This document shows positions 1 through 8,811 of a stretch of DNA of 64,000 nucleotides, piece after piece. Position 1 is the stretch's first letter. The number at the start of each line of letters is the position of its first letter. The translations under genes were made by a program, and so were the position numbers. The notes beneath the pieces are model-generated. The model was not told the DNA's origin. It ran no database searches and was given only the letters and a program-made list of their open reading frames with translations. This DNA comes from JAXMHB01 sp046346965 (GTDB taxonomy: Bacteria > Pseudomonadota > Gammaproteobacteria > Xanthomonadales > SZUA-5): the NCBI GenBank assembly GCA_046346965.1, contig JAXMHB010000009.1, positions 62,001-126,000 of the forward strand, given 5' to 3'.

Positions 1-660
1 GTTGTTCAGTGCCAGTCCTTCCTTGAAGGACAGCGTCAGCGGTTCGAGGCCGGCGCGCGCCAGCGCCTCGGCCGCCGGGACGCGCTGGCCGCGCTCATAC
101 ACCTCGCCCTCGCCGATCACGGCCAGGGCCAGATGGCTGAGCGGTGCCAGATCGCCGCTGGCACCCACGGAGCCTTTCTCCGGCACCACCGGAATCAAGT
201 CCAGCGTCAGCAGCGCGCACAGGCGTTCGAGCGTCAGCACGCGCACGCCGGAATGACCCTGCAGCAGCGTATTGATGCGGATCGCCAGCATTGCACGCAC
301 CAGCGGCACCGGCAGCGGATCGCCCACGCAGACGGCGTGGCTGATGATCAGATTGCGCTGCAACTCTGCCACCACCGGCAACTCGTCGCCGTCGCGCCGC
401 CGTCGCCGGGTGTTCTCCAGCAAGCGATCGGCATTCGAGCCGAAGCCGGTGGTGACGCCGTAGATGGGTTCGCCGCGCTTCAATTCCTTGGCCAGGAATT
501 CGGCGCTCAGCTGCACCCGCTTCAGCGCGGTGCGCGATAGCCGCACCGGGCGCCGCGCGGCGGCGATGTCGAGCACCGATTCGATGCTCAGGCGGCGACC
601 GTCGAGGTCAATCGGACGCACCTTGCCGGCGCTCTTGGCTTCAGCGTGCTCTGCGCTCAT
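1..660 (-). CDS. Histidine/aromatic amino acid ammonia-lyase, partial
   Basis: This is the N-terminal 220 residues of a MIO-dependent ammonia-lyase; the rest lies beyond the window edge. The family removes ammonia from histidine, or from Tyr/Phe, to give urocanate or a cinnamate. Visible are YGVTTGFGSNAD, the invariant MIO-forming Ala-Ser-Gly in GSVGASGDLAPLSH, and the KEGLAL block near the edge. The segment LQRNLIISHAVCVG keeps the Ser-His that HutH enzymes have where tyrosine lyases have His-Leu, which leans towards histidine. An Arg-rich insertion (RRRRR) follows the first motif, where HutH is shorter. It lies 30 bp downstream of hisS on the same strand and is probably cotranscribed. No hutU/hutI is visible, so a role outside histidine catabolism, such as supplying an aryl acid, is possible. 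Confidence 0.85.
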   Translation of the reverse strand, partial: MSAEHAEAKSAGKVRPIDLDGRRLSIESVLDIAAARRPVRLSRTALKRVQLSAEFLAKELKRGEPIYGVTTGFGSNADRLLENTRRRRRDGDELPVVAELQRNLIISHAVCVGDPLPVPLVRAMLAIRINTLLQGHSGVRVLTLERLCALLTLDLIPVVPEKGSVGASGDLAPLSHLALAVIGEGEVYERGQRVPAAEALARAGLEPLTLSFKEGLALNN

Positions 661-690
661 CCACGGAATCCTTCAGACGGGTGGATTGGC

Positions 691-2094
691 TCAATCCAGC
701 TTGCGGCCGCGGCGCTTGAGTTCACCCAGCGCTTCGGCCTGTTCGATTTCGACCCGCAGCGCCTTGATCAGCTCGCTGCGCTCCACTTCAAACTGCTCTT
801 CCTTGCGCAGATCCTTGACCACCACGGCGCCGCGCTGCGCCTCGTTGTCGCCGACGATGACGGCAAAACGGATGCCGGCCTTGTCGGCGTACTTGAGCTG
901 TTTGCCCAGCTTGCTGGCTTCCAGCACCAGTTCGGTGTTGATGCCGGCCGCGCGCAGCTGGTTGGCGATGTCGAGGTAATGCGGCATCAGGCTGGCGTCC
1001 ATCTGCGTCACCAGCACCTGCACCGTGCTTTCGGCGGTGCCGATCAGGCCGGCCTCGCGCAGCTGGTAGTACAGCCGGGTGGCGCCGATGGAGATGCCCA
1101 CGCCCGGCAGGCGCGACTTGGTGTAGTGGCTAGCCAGATTCTCGTAGCGGCCACCCGAGCACACGCTGCCGATTTCCGGGTGATCCTTGAGCAGCGTCTC
1201 GTAGACGCTGCCGGTGTAGTAATCGAGGCCGCGCGCAATCGAGAAATTCAGCGCGTACTGCGATTCCGGCACGCCCAGACCCTGGACCAGCGTCAGCACT
1301 TCGCGGAGCTCATGGATGCCGGCTTCCAGCTGAGCGTTGCCGCCGCCGAGCCCCGCCAGCATCGCCAGCGCTTCGGCGTGACTGTTCGAGCGCTGGGCGA
1401 CGAAGGCCAGGATCTCGTCGACGCGCTCGGGCGCCAGCCCGAAAGCCTCGCCGGTGAGCGTGCGGCGCACGTAGTCGGCGCCGCGCTTGTCGAGCTTGTC
1501 GACCTCGCGCAAGACCAGTGTCTGCTGCTCCGGATCGGCAACGCCGGCGCGCTCGAAGAAACCGCGCATCAGCTTGCGATTGTTGAGCTGGATCACGAAG
1601 GGTCCGACCGCCAGTTCGCGGAACACGCTGGCGATCACCGCCACCACTTCGGCGTCATAGCGGATGGACAGCTCGTCCTTGCCGATGATGTCGATATCGC
1701 ATTGATAAAACTCGCGAAAACGCCCGCGCTGGGCGCTCTCGCCGCGATAGACGCGCTGCATCTGGTAGCGGCGAAAGGGGAAGGACAGGTTGTGCTCGTG
1801 CTCGGCCACATAGCGCGCCAGCGGCACCGTCAGGTCAAAACGCAGCGCCAGCTCCGGGGCATCGCCCTGTTTCAGGCTGCCGGTGGACTGGACGAAATAG
1901 ACCTGACGCTCGGTTTCGCCGCCGCTCTTGGTGAGCAGCACATCGGCGATCTCGAACACCGGCGTTTCCACCGGCAGAAAGCCGAAGCGCTCGTAGTTGC
2001 GGCGGATCGTGTCCAGCATGTCCTGGAAGGCGATCTGGTCGAGCGGCAGCAGTTCCATCGTGCCGGCGGGCGTACGTGGCTTGACGATGCTCAT
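691..2094 (-). CDS. hisS: Histidine--tRNA ligase
   Basis: Class II aminoacyl-tRNA synthetase that charges tRNA-His in the cytoplasm. At 467 residues it is somewhat longer than the usual 420-430. Motif 2 lies around residues 109-134 (RYQMQRVYRGE, then RFREFYQCDIDIIG). The histidine-specific blocks are GLDYYTGSVYE near 289-299 and SGGRY at 313-317, and motif 3 is GVGISIGATRL at 331-341. The C-terminal 100 residues form the anticodon-binding fold (VQVLVTQMD onwards). The ATG chosen gives the expected start before TPAGTMELLP. The ammonia-lyase gene follows 30 bp downstream on the same strand. Confidence 0.97.
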   Translation of the reverse strand: MSIVKPRTPAGTMELLPLDQIAFQDMLDTIRRNYERFGFLPVETPVFEIADVLLTKSGGETERQVYFVQSTGSLKQGDAPELALRFDLTVPLARYVAEHEHNLSFPFRRYQMQRVYRGESAQRGRFREFYQCDIDIIGKDELSIRYDAEVVAVIASVFRELAVGPFVIQLNNRKLMRGFFERAGVADPEQQTLVLREVDKLDKRGADYVRRTLTGEAFGLAPERVDEILAFVAQRSNSHAEALAMLAGLGGGNAQLEAGIHELREVLTLVQGLGVPESQYALNFSIARGLDYYTGSVYETLLKDHPEIGSVCSGGRYENLASHYTKSRLPGVGISIGATRLYYQLREAGLIGTAESTVQVLVTQMDASLMPHYLDIANQLRAAGINTELVLEASKLGKQLKYADKAGIRFAVIVGDNEAQRGAVVVKDLRKEEQFEVERSELIKALRVEIEQAEALGELKRRGRKLD

Positions 2095-2185
2095 GGGGCG
2101 ATCGCGGGCGGTAGAGAAGGCCGCGTAGGCTAGCGCCTGGGGGCCGGGCTTTCCATCGACGCCGGCAAGCCTGCGTGCCCGGGGT

Positions 2186-3262
2186 TCAGGCGCGGGTGGC
2201 GCCGGCCAGCGTCAGGCGGTTGCGGCCGCGCTGTTTGGATCGGTACAGCGCTTTGTCGGCGGCATCGACGATGGCCTCGACGCTGCGTCGCCCGGGATCG
2301 CGTTCGGCCAGACCCATGCTGACGGTGACGCCAACCTCGCCCTCGCTCTGGCCTTTGCGCACCGCTTGGGCGCGACCGCCGCCGCCGCGACGGCCGAGCT
2401 TGACGCGCGCCGCCTCCACCGACTCGCGCACCGCTTCCAGCGACGCGCTGGCGCTTTCCGCCTTGCGGCCCTCGAACACGATCGAGAACTCCTCGCCGCC
2501 GTAGCGATAGGCGGTGCCGCCACTGACCCGGCGCAGTTCGCGCGCGACCACTTTGAGTACGCGGTCGCCGGCCTCGTGGCCGTAGCGGTCATTGAACTTC
2601 TTGAAGTGATCGACATCGACCATGGCCACCGCCACGCGCCCCTGGCTGCGCGCCAGACGCTCATCCAGCGCACGCCGGTTGGGCAATCCGGTCAGCGCAT
2701 CGACGAAGGCCATCCGGTAAGCGCCATACAGGACCGCCACTGCCACGCTGGCGGCCATCACCGCCAGCCACGCGCGCATCGAGCCCAATGGCGCGTGCGA
2801 CCAGGCAACCACGCCCGGCAGCAGCGCGAAGGCCAGATACAGATCGAGCGGCCAGCCACGCCACAGCCAGCGCAGCAGTGCGATGGCGCAGGCGGCGATC
2901 AGCAGCCAGCTGGCGGCGGTCAGCGCCGGGGTGTAGGCGAGCGCGGCCTGGTGCCCGGCCGCCAGTTGCGTCGTCAGCGCCGGCGCGTAGGTCGGCAGCC
3001 AGGGCAACAACAGCGCGGTAGCGATGAACAGCAGCGCGCGCAGCGAGCGCAAGGAGGGCTCCGGGATCGCGGTGACCAGCAGCAGCAGCGCGGCGGCGGC
3101 CATTCGAGAACCGTGCTCTGCGGGCTGCAGATACAGCGTGATGGCGACCACCAGCAGCACCAGCGCGTAGCGATTGCGCCTGAAAGCCAGCGCCAGCAAC
3201 AACGCGCCGATGCACAGGGCATCGGCGTTGTTTCCAGCCAGGTTCAGAAGGTTGGCGAGCAT
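2186..3262 (-). CDS. Membrane-anchored diguanylate cyclase (GGDEF)
   Basis: Predicted inner-membrane enzyme that makes cyclic di-GMP from two GTP. The first 180 residues are hydrophobic and form about six membrane segments with no recognised sensor domain. The GGDEF domain follows: DALTGLPNRR at 188-197, the metal-binding DVDHFKKFND near 216-225, and an intact GGEEF signature at 255-259. The RxxD inhibitory site expected just before the signature is absent (the residues are RRVSGGT), so product inhibition there is unlikely. A glycine/arginine-rich insertion (GRRGGGGR) interrupts the second half of the domain. The gene is monocistronic between hisS and the TonB receptor. Confidence 0.9.
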   Translation of the reverse strand: MLANLLNLAGNNADALCIGALLLALAFRRNRYALVLLVVAITLYLQPAEHGSRMAAAALLLLVTAIPEPSLRSLRALLFIATALLLPWLPTYAPALTTQLAAGHQAALAYTPALTAASWLLIAACAIALLRWLWRGWPLDLYLAFALLPGVVAWSHAPLGSMRAWLAVMAASVAVAVLYGAYRMAFVDALTGLPNRRALDERLARSQGRVAVAMVDVDHFKKFNDRYGHEAGDRVLKVVARELRRVSGGTAYRYGGEEFSIVFEGRKAESASASLEAVRESVEAARVKLGRRGGGGRAQAVRKGQSEGEVGVTVSMGLAERDPGRRSVEAIVDAADKALYRSKQRGRNRLTLAGATRA

Positions 3263-3375
3263 TGCTGAGGCGCGTTCGAGCTTGGCGGATTGTACCGATG
3301 CGCGCCTGCGCTACAAGCCGAGCCTGCGGCAACTGTGATCGGCGCCCGCGCAGCGAGCAGCCTTCACCCCTGCCT

Positions 3376-5349
3376 TCAGAAGTAAACGCGGACGCCGACG
3401 CCCAGATTCCGCCCCGGCAAGGGCGCCACGTCCTTGAGCACCGAGGTGTGCAATCGCGCCTCGGTGTCGCCCAGATTCTCGCCCTTGAGGTACCACTCGA
3501 AGCTGGCGGCCTCGGTGTCGTGACTGTAGGTCAGCGCGGCATCCCACAGCGTGAAGTCCGCGGTGGGCGTCTCAAAGGCCGCCGTACGGGTCTGGTCGAA
3601 GTAGTGCGTGGCGCCAATGCTGGCGTGCCAGTGCTCCCGGTGCCAGCGGAACTCACTGCCGATACGGGACTGCGGGATGCGCGGCAGATCGCCACCATCG
3701 CTCAAGCGTGCGCGCACGCTGTCGCCGAAGCTGCGGAGATCGAAATGACCATACTCGTTCTCCGCCATATGCCAGGTGCCTTCGATCTCGAATCCGGTGA
3801 AGCGCGCATTCCCCTGCGACCACAGCCGCACCGGCAGATCGTCCTCGATGTCGGCGGTATCGGCCAGATAGATGAAATCGTCGAAACGGCTGTGGTACGC
3901 GTGCACGCTGCCGGTGAAGCGCTCGGCACGCCAGCGCAGGCCGAGGTCGATCTGGTTCGAGACCTCCTGGTTGAGGGCCGAGTCACCGATCTCGAAGCTC
4001 TGGGTAGCGGCGTGCGGGCCGTCGCTGTACAGCTCTTCGGCGGTGGGCAGACGCGCCGCGCGGTCCAGGTTGATGCTGAAGACCAAGGCCTCGCTGAGAT
4101 CCCAGCTGGCACCCGCGGACAGGCTGAATCCCGAGTGGCTCTGCTCGCCATCCTGGACCTCGGCGTCGATGGACTGGTGGTCGTAGCGGCCACCCAGCTC
4201 CAGGTTCCAGCCGCCAAAATCGCGGCGCTCGACCAGGAACAGGCCCCATTGCGTCGTCTGACTCGGCGGCACGAAGGCTTCCTCGCCGATTGCCTGCAGA
4301 TCGCGATCACTGAAACTGAGGCCATAGGCGCCGTTCCAAGCGCCCCATGCGCTGTGGATGATGTCCAGGCGGCCGCTCAGTTCCTGATTCTCGAAGCGTG
4401 TCCCGACTTCCGCGCCTTCCAGCTCGACATGTTCGTAGTCGTTGCTGCCGATGCGCAGGCGCAGGCTCTCCGCGCCACGGTAGGGATCGTCGAGTCCGGC
4501 TTTCAGATCGACCCGACGCTGATCCATGTCCAGCCGCACATCCTCCTCGCCAGGCACGCCGTAGTTGGTCTTGTAAGTGCTGACAGCGAGTCCGAGGAAG
4601 CCGCGCTCGCCGATCATCGATCCGCCCACGGCGCCGCCCTTGCTGGTCAGCGAGCTGTTCGCCAGCACGCCGTCGTCCTCCGCGCCACCCGCCACGGCCG
4701 GGCCTGGAATCTCGTAATCCGCGGCATCGCGGTAATAGGCGTCAGCGCGCAGGACGAAGCGATCATTGCCGGTCTCGATACGCGCCATGCCGAAGCGGGT
4801 ATCGGCGACGGTGTCGCCGCCGAGCTGCAGCCGGCCGCTGACCGGCTGATCGCCGGCGGCTTCGGGTATGCGTCCATCGATCACATTGACCACGCCGCCG
4901 ACAGCGCCGGCGCCGTACAGCAGCGTCGACGGTCCGCGCAGGACCTCGATCTGGTCGGCCAGGAAGGGTTCGATGGTGACCGCGTGATCGACGCTGACGG
5001 TGGACACGTCCATCGACGCCAGCCCCTCGCTCAGCACCTGCACGCGCGCGCCGTCCTGGCCACGGATGACCGGGCGGCCGACGGCCGGCCCAAAGAAGCT
5101 CGTTTGCACGCCGGCCTCCTTCTGCAGGGTGTCGCCCAGCGTGCCGGCTTTGCGTTGCTCCAGCTGCTCACCTTGCAGCACCGAGGCCGGCTGGATCAGA
5201 TCGCCGTAGCTGCTGCGCAGCGGATCGGCCTGTACCGTGATGGCATCGAACTCGTGCTCGTCGTGGTGCTCGGAGTCGCTCGACTGCGCGAGTGCCAGCG
5301 GGGAATACAGCAGTTGGGCGATCAGTAGCGGAAGCAGGCGTACGCGCAT
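3376..5349 (-). CDS. TonB-dependent outer-membrane receptor, ZnuD-like (probable zinc uptake)
   Basis: The 657-residue protein has a signal peptide ending in ALAQ, a plug domain (FDAITVQADPLRSSYGD; GRPVIRGQDGARVQVLSEG; IEVLRGPSTLLYGAGAVGGV) and a long beta-barrel ending in the aromatic signature VGVRVYF. A His/Asp/Glu-rich stretch, SSDSEHHDEHEFD, directly follows the signal peptide, as in ZnuD-type zinc receptors. It would import its ligand across the outer membrane using TonB energy. Context supports zinc: DUF3299, an FtsX-type ABC pair and MerC lie immediately upstream, the set commonly found in Zur regulons. A Zur-box-like sequence sits 22-36 bp before the ATG. Heme or another metal chelate cannot be excluded from sequence alone. 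Confidence 0.85.
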   Translation of the reverse strand: MRVRLLPLLIAQLLYSPLALAQSSDSEHHDEHEFDAITVQADPLRSSYGDLIQPASVLQGEQLEQRKAGTLGDTLQKEAGVQTSFFGPAVGRPVIRGQDGARVQVLSEGLASMDVSTVSVDHAVTIEPFLADQIEVLRGPSTLLYGAGAVGGVVNVIDGRIPEAAGDQPVSGRLQLGGDTVADTRFGMARIETGNDRFVLRADAYYRDAADYEIPGPAVAGGAEDDGVLANSSLTSKGGAVGGSMIGERGFLGLAVSTYKTNYGVPGEEDVRLDMDQRRVDLKAGLDDPYRGAESLRLRIGSNDYEHVELEGAEVGTRFENQELSGRLDIIHSAWGAWNGAYGLSFSDRDLQAIGEEAFVPPSQTTQWGLFLVERRDFGGWNLELGGRYDHQSIDAEVQDGEQSHSGFSLSAGASWDLSEALVFSINLDRAARLPTAEELYSDGPHAATQSFEIGDSALNQEVSNQIDLGLRWRAERFTGSVHAYHSRFDDFIYLADTADIEDDLPVRLWSQGNARFTGFEIEGTWHMAENEYGHFDLRSFGDSVRARLSDGGDLPRIPQSRIGSEFRWHREHWHASIGATHYFDQTRTAAFETPTADFTLWDAALTYSHDTEAASFEWYLKGENLGDTEARLHTSVLKDVAPLPGRNLGVGVRVYF

Positions 5350-5370
5350 GAAACGGCTCCGGATTGAAAA

Positions 5371-5385
5371 CGATATAACGTAACA
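5371..5385 (-). promoter_or_regulatory. Candidate Zur operator before the TonB receptor
   Basis: On the minus strand the sequence reads TGTTACGTTATATCG. It matches the classical 15-bp Zur consensus TGTTATATTATAACA at 11 of 15 positions by eye, in a short AT-rich island within GC-rich DNA. It lies 22-36 bp upstream of the receptor ATG, where bound repressor would block transcription. Inferred from sequence and gene context only. Confidence 0.45.
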
Positions 5386-5435
5386 ATACGAACTGCGACC
5401 TGCGATGACAAGGCGGAACGCATCAGAGTCTCAGT

Positions 5436-5542
5436 CTCACCCTTGGCGCGCAGACTCGCTCAGCAAACCGTACTGCGACAGTGCCAGGCAAGCGCCGCAG
5501 TGCTGGTCCCCCGCCCCCTAACCCCCGCCCCGCTTTTGTCTC
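5436..5542 (+). repeat. Dispersed intergenic GC-run repeat, copy 1
   Basis: Lies between the receptor promoter and the DUF3299 stop codon. It contains the shared core GCCGCAGTGCTGGTCCCCCG followed by further C-runs, and upstream the block CCCTTGGCGCG...GACTCG. Both blocks recur in the same order near 14.75 kb. The complementary strand carries four G-runs and could form a G-quadruplex. Apart from this copy and the operator, nothing else is evident between 5350 and 5622. Confidence 0.75.
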
Positions 5543-5622
5543 TATGCACCCATGTCTAGAACGAGCGTATGCCGGACGCGCGGGCTCAGCCGCGCCAGTG
5601 CGGTCTCAGCGCGCGGCGGCGC

Positions 5623-6117
5623 TCATTCCCACAGCGTCACCTTGTCGGCCTTCAGCGTGTAGGCCGCGGCGGCGATGTCGTTCTGGATCGCTTCCACGTG
5701 CAGGCTGCCCTCGATCCAGTAGGCGTCGTAGATCTCGGTCACCGGGATCGGCTGGGCCAGACGCGCCAGAATGATCTGGTTCGGCGGCGGCGGCGGAACA
5801 TGGATGCAGGCGCCGAAGTAGGGGACGATGAAGAACTCGCTCATCTGGTTGTCGGCGCTGACCTCCACCGGCACGATGTAGCCGGCGATCTTGACTTGCT
5901 CACCATCGAGTTCCGGGATGGTGCGGCTGCTGCCCTGCTGCTGCGGCTTGAACATGCCGTTGTGATCGACCGGCGGCGCTTCGGTCATCGCATCGACCTC
6001 GTCCTTGGGCATCAACTCCAGCCAGTCGAGTTCGCGCGGACCGTCGCCGGCGTGGGCGCCGGGCATCGCCAGCAAGGTCAACAGCAACAAGCAGATACGA
6101 AAGGTCATCGAGATCAT
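5623..6117 (-). CDS. DUF3299 periplasmic protein of the zinc-limitation locus
   Basis: A 164-residue exported protein with a signal peptide ending in AHA. The family signature is clear: PVEVSADNQMSEFFIVPYFG, then ACIHVPPPPPNQI, with a single conserved Cys and His. DUF3299 proteins occur almost invariably beside an FtsX/MacB-like permease and ATPase in zinc-repressed operons (for example PA4063-PA4066 of Pseudomonas aeruginosa), and the same arrangement is seen here, 33 bp after the permease. Biochemical function is unknown; a periplasmic partner of the ABC transporter is the reasonable inference. The first ATG is used; a second ATG three codons later is an alternative. Confidence 0.9.
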   Translation of the reverse strand: MISMTFRICLLLLTLLAMPGAHAGDGPRELDWLELMPKDEVDAMTEAPPVDHNGMFKPQQQGSSRTIPELDGEQVKIAGYIVPVEVSADNQMSEFFIVPYFGACIHVPPPPPNQIILARLAQPIPVTEIYDAYWIEGSLHVEAIQNDIAAAAYTLKADKVTLWE

Positions 6118-6150
6118 CCAGGGTGGTTCGTCGTGCCCGCGGCTAGGCGA

Positions 6151-7392
6151 TCAGATGCGCACGGTCAGACCGTCCGACAGCGAGCGTGTGTAGGCCAGAA
6201 GCGCCGGGATAATGCCAGCCAGCACGCCGCCGCAGAGCACCGCCAGCAGCAACAGACCCTCGCGTGCGGTGAAGGCGTATGCCGAGATGTAAAGACCAAA
6301 CTGGCTCGCCAGCCACGGGCCCAGCACTGCCAGGACGGCCACCACCAGCAGCGTGCCGAGTGCGCCGCCGACCAGCGTCAGCACGGTCGACTCGATCAGC
6401 AGCAGTGCGCCGATCTGCCAGGGGCGCGCTCCGACCGAGCGCAGGATGGCCATCTCGCGGCGGCGTTCGTTGAGCGTGGTCACCAGCGCCGTCACCATGC
6501 CCAGCATGCCCGCCACCACGACGCAGCCGGCCACGATCAGCAGCGCCGATTCGGCCACCCCGACCAGGCTCCACAACTGCGTCAGCGTCAGTCCGGGCAG
6601 GATCGCCAGCAGCGGTTCGCCGGTGTACTGGTTGATCTGGCGCTGGATCGACAGCGCGGCCGCGCGGTTTTTCAGTCCGACCAGCACCGCGGTCAGCGTT
6701 TGCGGCGTCAGATCGTGGTGGCCTGCTCCTGAGCCCGGCACGCGTACGCCGTGCTGCCAATCGGCGTGGATGGCTTCGATGCCGTCCAGCCGCACATGCA
6801 CCGTGCGGTCCACCGGCGTGCCGGTGCGCTTGAGGATGCCGACCACGCGGAAGGGCTGGTCGGCGTGCGTCATGATGTCGTGATGCCCGGTGCCGTGCGC
6901 GAGCACCAGTTCGCTGCCGAGTTGGTAGCCGAGGCGTTCGGCGACTTCCGCGCCGAGCACGGCGTCATGCACCTCGGCAAACGCGGTGCCGGCGGCGAAC
7001 TCCAGGCCCTGCGCGCGGCCGTAACGGTAGTGCTCGAAATAGTCGAGCGTGGTGCCGAGCACGCGAAAGCCCCGGTGCGAATCGCCCAGCGAGATCGGGA
7101 TGGTCCACGCAATCTGCGGGCCGGCCGCCAGTTCCTGGTAGCTGCTGTAGCGGATGTTGTTGCTGGCATCGCCGATTCTGAACACCGAGTACAGCAGCAG
7201 TTGCACCGGCCCGGTGCGCGCACCGACGATCAGATCGGTGCCGGACAGCGTGCTGGCAAAGCTGTTGCGCGTCTGGATGCGCATGCGCTCGACCGTCAGC
7301 AGCAGAGCGACGCTGATCGCGATGGTCAGCAGCGTCAGCAGCGCGGTGTAGCGGCGATTGAGCAGACTGGCGTAGGCAAGGCGGATCAGCAT
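6151..7392 (-). CDS. FtsX/MacB-type ABC transporter permease
   Basis: A 413-residue inner-membrane permease with the FtsX-family layout: one N-terminal membrane helix, a large periplasmic domain (about residues 40-280), then three C-terminal helices. The typical cytoplasmic loop TTLNERRREMAILRSVGARP couples to the ATPase. It overlaps the ATPase gene by 7 bp and is followed by DUF3299, so the three are probably cotranscribed. Family members more often drive extracytoplasmic processes (lipoprotein or peptide handling) than import substrates. In zinc-repressed loci the substrate is not established. Confidence 0.9.
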   Translation of the reverse strand: MLIRLAYASLLNRRYTALLTLLTIAISVALLLTVERMRIQTRNSFASTLSGTDLIVGARTGPVQLLLYSVFRIGDASNNIRYSSYQELAAGPQIAWTIPISLGDSHRGFRVLGTTLDYFEHYRYGRAQGLEFAAGTAFAEVHDAVLGAEVAERLGYQLGSELVLAHGTGHHDIMTHADQPFRVVGILKRTGTPVDRTVHVRLDGIEAIHADWQHGVRVPGSGAGHHDLTPQTLTAVLVGLKNRAAALSIQRQINQYTGEPLLAILPGLTLTQLWSLVGVAESALLIVAGCVVVAGMLGMVTALVTTLNERRREMAILRSVGARPWQIGALLLIESTVLTLVGGALGTLLVVAVLAVLGPWLASQFGLYISAYAFTAREGLLLLAVLCGGVLAGIIPALLAYTRSLSDGLTVRI

Positions 7393-8075
7393 GTGCCCTC
7401 CGTCGCGACGCGATTGAGCGTCGGCAGATCAAGGGCGCGGTCGAAATGCGACTCCAGGCTGCGATCATGGCTGACGAACAGCAGCGCCGACCCGGCGCGC
7501 CGGCACTCCTCGAACAGCAGTTGCAGAAAGCCGTCGCGGGCGTCGCTGTCGAGCGCGGACGTCGGCTCGTCGGCGATCACCAGTTCCGGTGCGCCGATCA
7601 GCGCGCGCGCCGCCGCGACGCGCTGCTGCTGACCCACCGACAACTGTGCGGCGGGCCGCGTCCAGCTCGCGCGCGCCAGCCCCAGGCGCTCCAGCAGCAG
7701 CGCAGCTTGCGCCTGCGGGTCGCCGCAGCGGCGCCGGCGCAGCGCCGAGTAGCCGCAGGGCAGGGTGACGTTGTCGATCGCGGACAGATAGGGCAACAGA
7801 TTGAATTGCTGGAACACGAAACCGATGTGATCGGCGCGCAGGCGGTCGCGCGCGCTGCCCTTCAAGCGCGTCAGCGGCGTGCCGAGCACCTCGATCTCGC
7901 CCTGTTGCGGCTGCAGTACGCCGCCGATCAGATTCAGCAGCGTGCTCTTGCCCGAGCCGCTGGGGCCGCGCAGGAACAGACTGCTGCCGGCCTCCAGCGT
8001 CAGGCTGTCGATCGCCAGCACCGGGGCGGCCGGATGCCAGCCGAAGCGGAGCTGCTGGATGAGGAGCAAAGGCAT
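7386..8075 (-). CDS. ABC transporter ATP-binding protein (MacB/LolD-like)
   Basis: Cytoplasmic ATPase partner of the adjacent FtsX-type permease. Walker A is GPSGSGKST, the Q-loop region is FVFQQFNLLPYLSA, the signature is LSVGQQQR (a variant of LSGGQ), Walker B is LVIADEP and the switch histidine is in VSHD. The start is placed at the ATG 12 bp inside a possible GTG start, because a GAGGTGA ribosome-binding sequence precedes it and contains that GTG. The GTG at 8087 would add four residues. It heads the operon and faces the divergent MerC gene across a region with a Zur-like box. Confidence 0.9.
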   Translation of the reverse strand: MPLLLIQQLRFGWHPAAPVLAIDSLTLEAGSSLFLRGPSGSGKSTLLNLIGGVLQPQQGEIEVLGTPLTRLKGSARDRLRADHIGFVFQQFNLLPYLSAIDNVTLPCGYSALRRRRCGDPQAQAALLLERLGLARASWTRPAAQLSVGQQQRVAAARALIGAPELVIADEPTSALDSDARDGFLQLLFEECRRAGSALLFVSHDRSLESHFDRALDLPTLNRVATEGTC

Positions 8076-8125
8076 CGGGGAACTCACCTCGGGTTCAGTC
8101 TGGTCGTTCCTTTCGGGGCCGCAAA

Positions 8126-8140
8126 CGTTATACTGTTACG
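8126..8140. promoter_or_regulatory. Candidate Zur operator in the ABC/MerC divergent promoter
   Basis: CGTTATACTGTTACG lies between the divergent ABC operon and the MerC gene, in the only AT-rich stretch of the gap. The minus strand (CGTAACAGTATAACG) matches the Zur consensus at about 10 of 15 positions, with a perfect TATAAC half. One site here could control both transcription units. It resembles the site before the TonB receptor but is not identical, and it could instead be a -10-like element. Confidence 0.4.
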
Positions 8141-8168
8141 CGGCAGCCGACCAGATGCGTAGATCGCC

Positions 8169-8648
8169 ATGCAGCAACACAGCCATCGCGGGTTTGTGAG
8201 TTGGGACGGACTGGGTGCCAGCGTGTCCTTCGTCTGCGCGCTGCATTGTGCCGCACTGCCGCTGGTGTTCGGCCTGTTGCCCGGCGTGCAGATGGCGCTG
8301 CAGTCGGTGAACCACGAGTGGCATGGGCTCGCGCAGTTCCTGCTGTGGACGCATGACATCGAGCGTCTGGTGGTCAGCGTGGTGCTGGTCTACGCCTCGC
8401 TGGTGCTGGGGCTTGGTTTTCGCCGCCATGGTCAGCGCAAGGTGCTGGTGGTCGGTGCGGCAGCGGCTGCGTTCATGGCCACCGGTGCCTTTGGTCACTG
8501 GCACGGCGAGGACCTCTTCCACGTGGCGCTGCAGGTGCTCGGCGGCGTCGGTATCGCCACCGCGCATGTGCTCAATTTGCGCGCGCTGCACCGGATCGAC
8601 CCGGAACACCGCTTCCACGCGCACGGCCTGAAGGCGCTGGCACCCTGA
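8169..8648 (+). CDS. MerC-domain membrane protein
   Basis: A 159-residue predicted inner-membrane protein with four hydrophobic segments. The MerC signature is visible: WDGLGASVSFVCALHCAALP, where the CALHC pair is the likely metal-binding site in the first helix. Histidines cluster at the N terminus (QQHSHRG), in the loop GHWHGED and at the C terminus (HRFHAHG). Classical MerC proteins move mercury, but chromosomal homologues often sit in zinc-repressed loci, and the divergent DUF3299/ABC operon and Zur-like site point that way. Metal specificity is inferred from context, not shown by sequence. Confidence 0.85.
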   Translation: MQQHSHRGFVSWDGLGASVSFVCALHCAALPLVFGLLPGVQMALQSVNHEWHGLAQFLLWTHDIERLVVSVVLVYASLVLGLGFRRHGQRKVLVVGAAAAAFMATGAFGHWHGEDLFHVALQVLGGVGIATAHVLNLRALHRIDPEHRFHAHGLKALAP

Positions 8649-8811
8649 GTGGCCTGGCGGGCGCCGCGCCGCGCGGAGCGTCCCCAATCGCGACCACCTG
8701 ACGCCTGGCTGCGCGCAGCGCAGTTCGACGTCAAAGTCTCAGATCACGGCTCAGCGCCTGTCTCGAATGGCGCACGCTGCCGTCGATGTCCTGCGCGCAC
8801 TCAGCCCTGCC

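Noticed and set aside
646..2133. 495-residue plus-strand open frame over hisS
   Set aside because: Antisense shadow of histidyl-tRNA synthetase.
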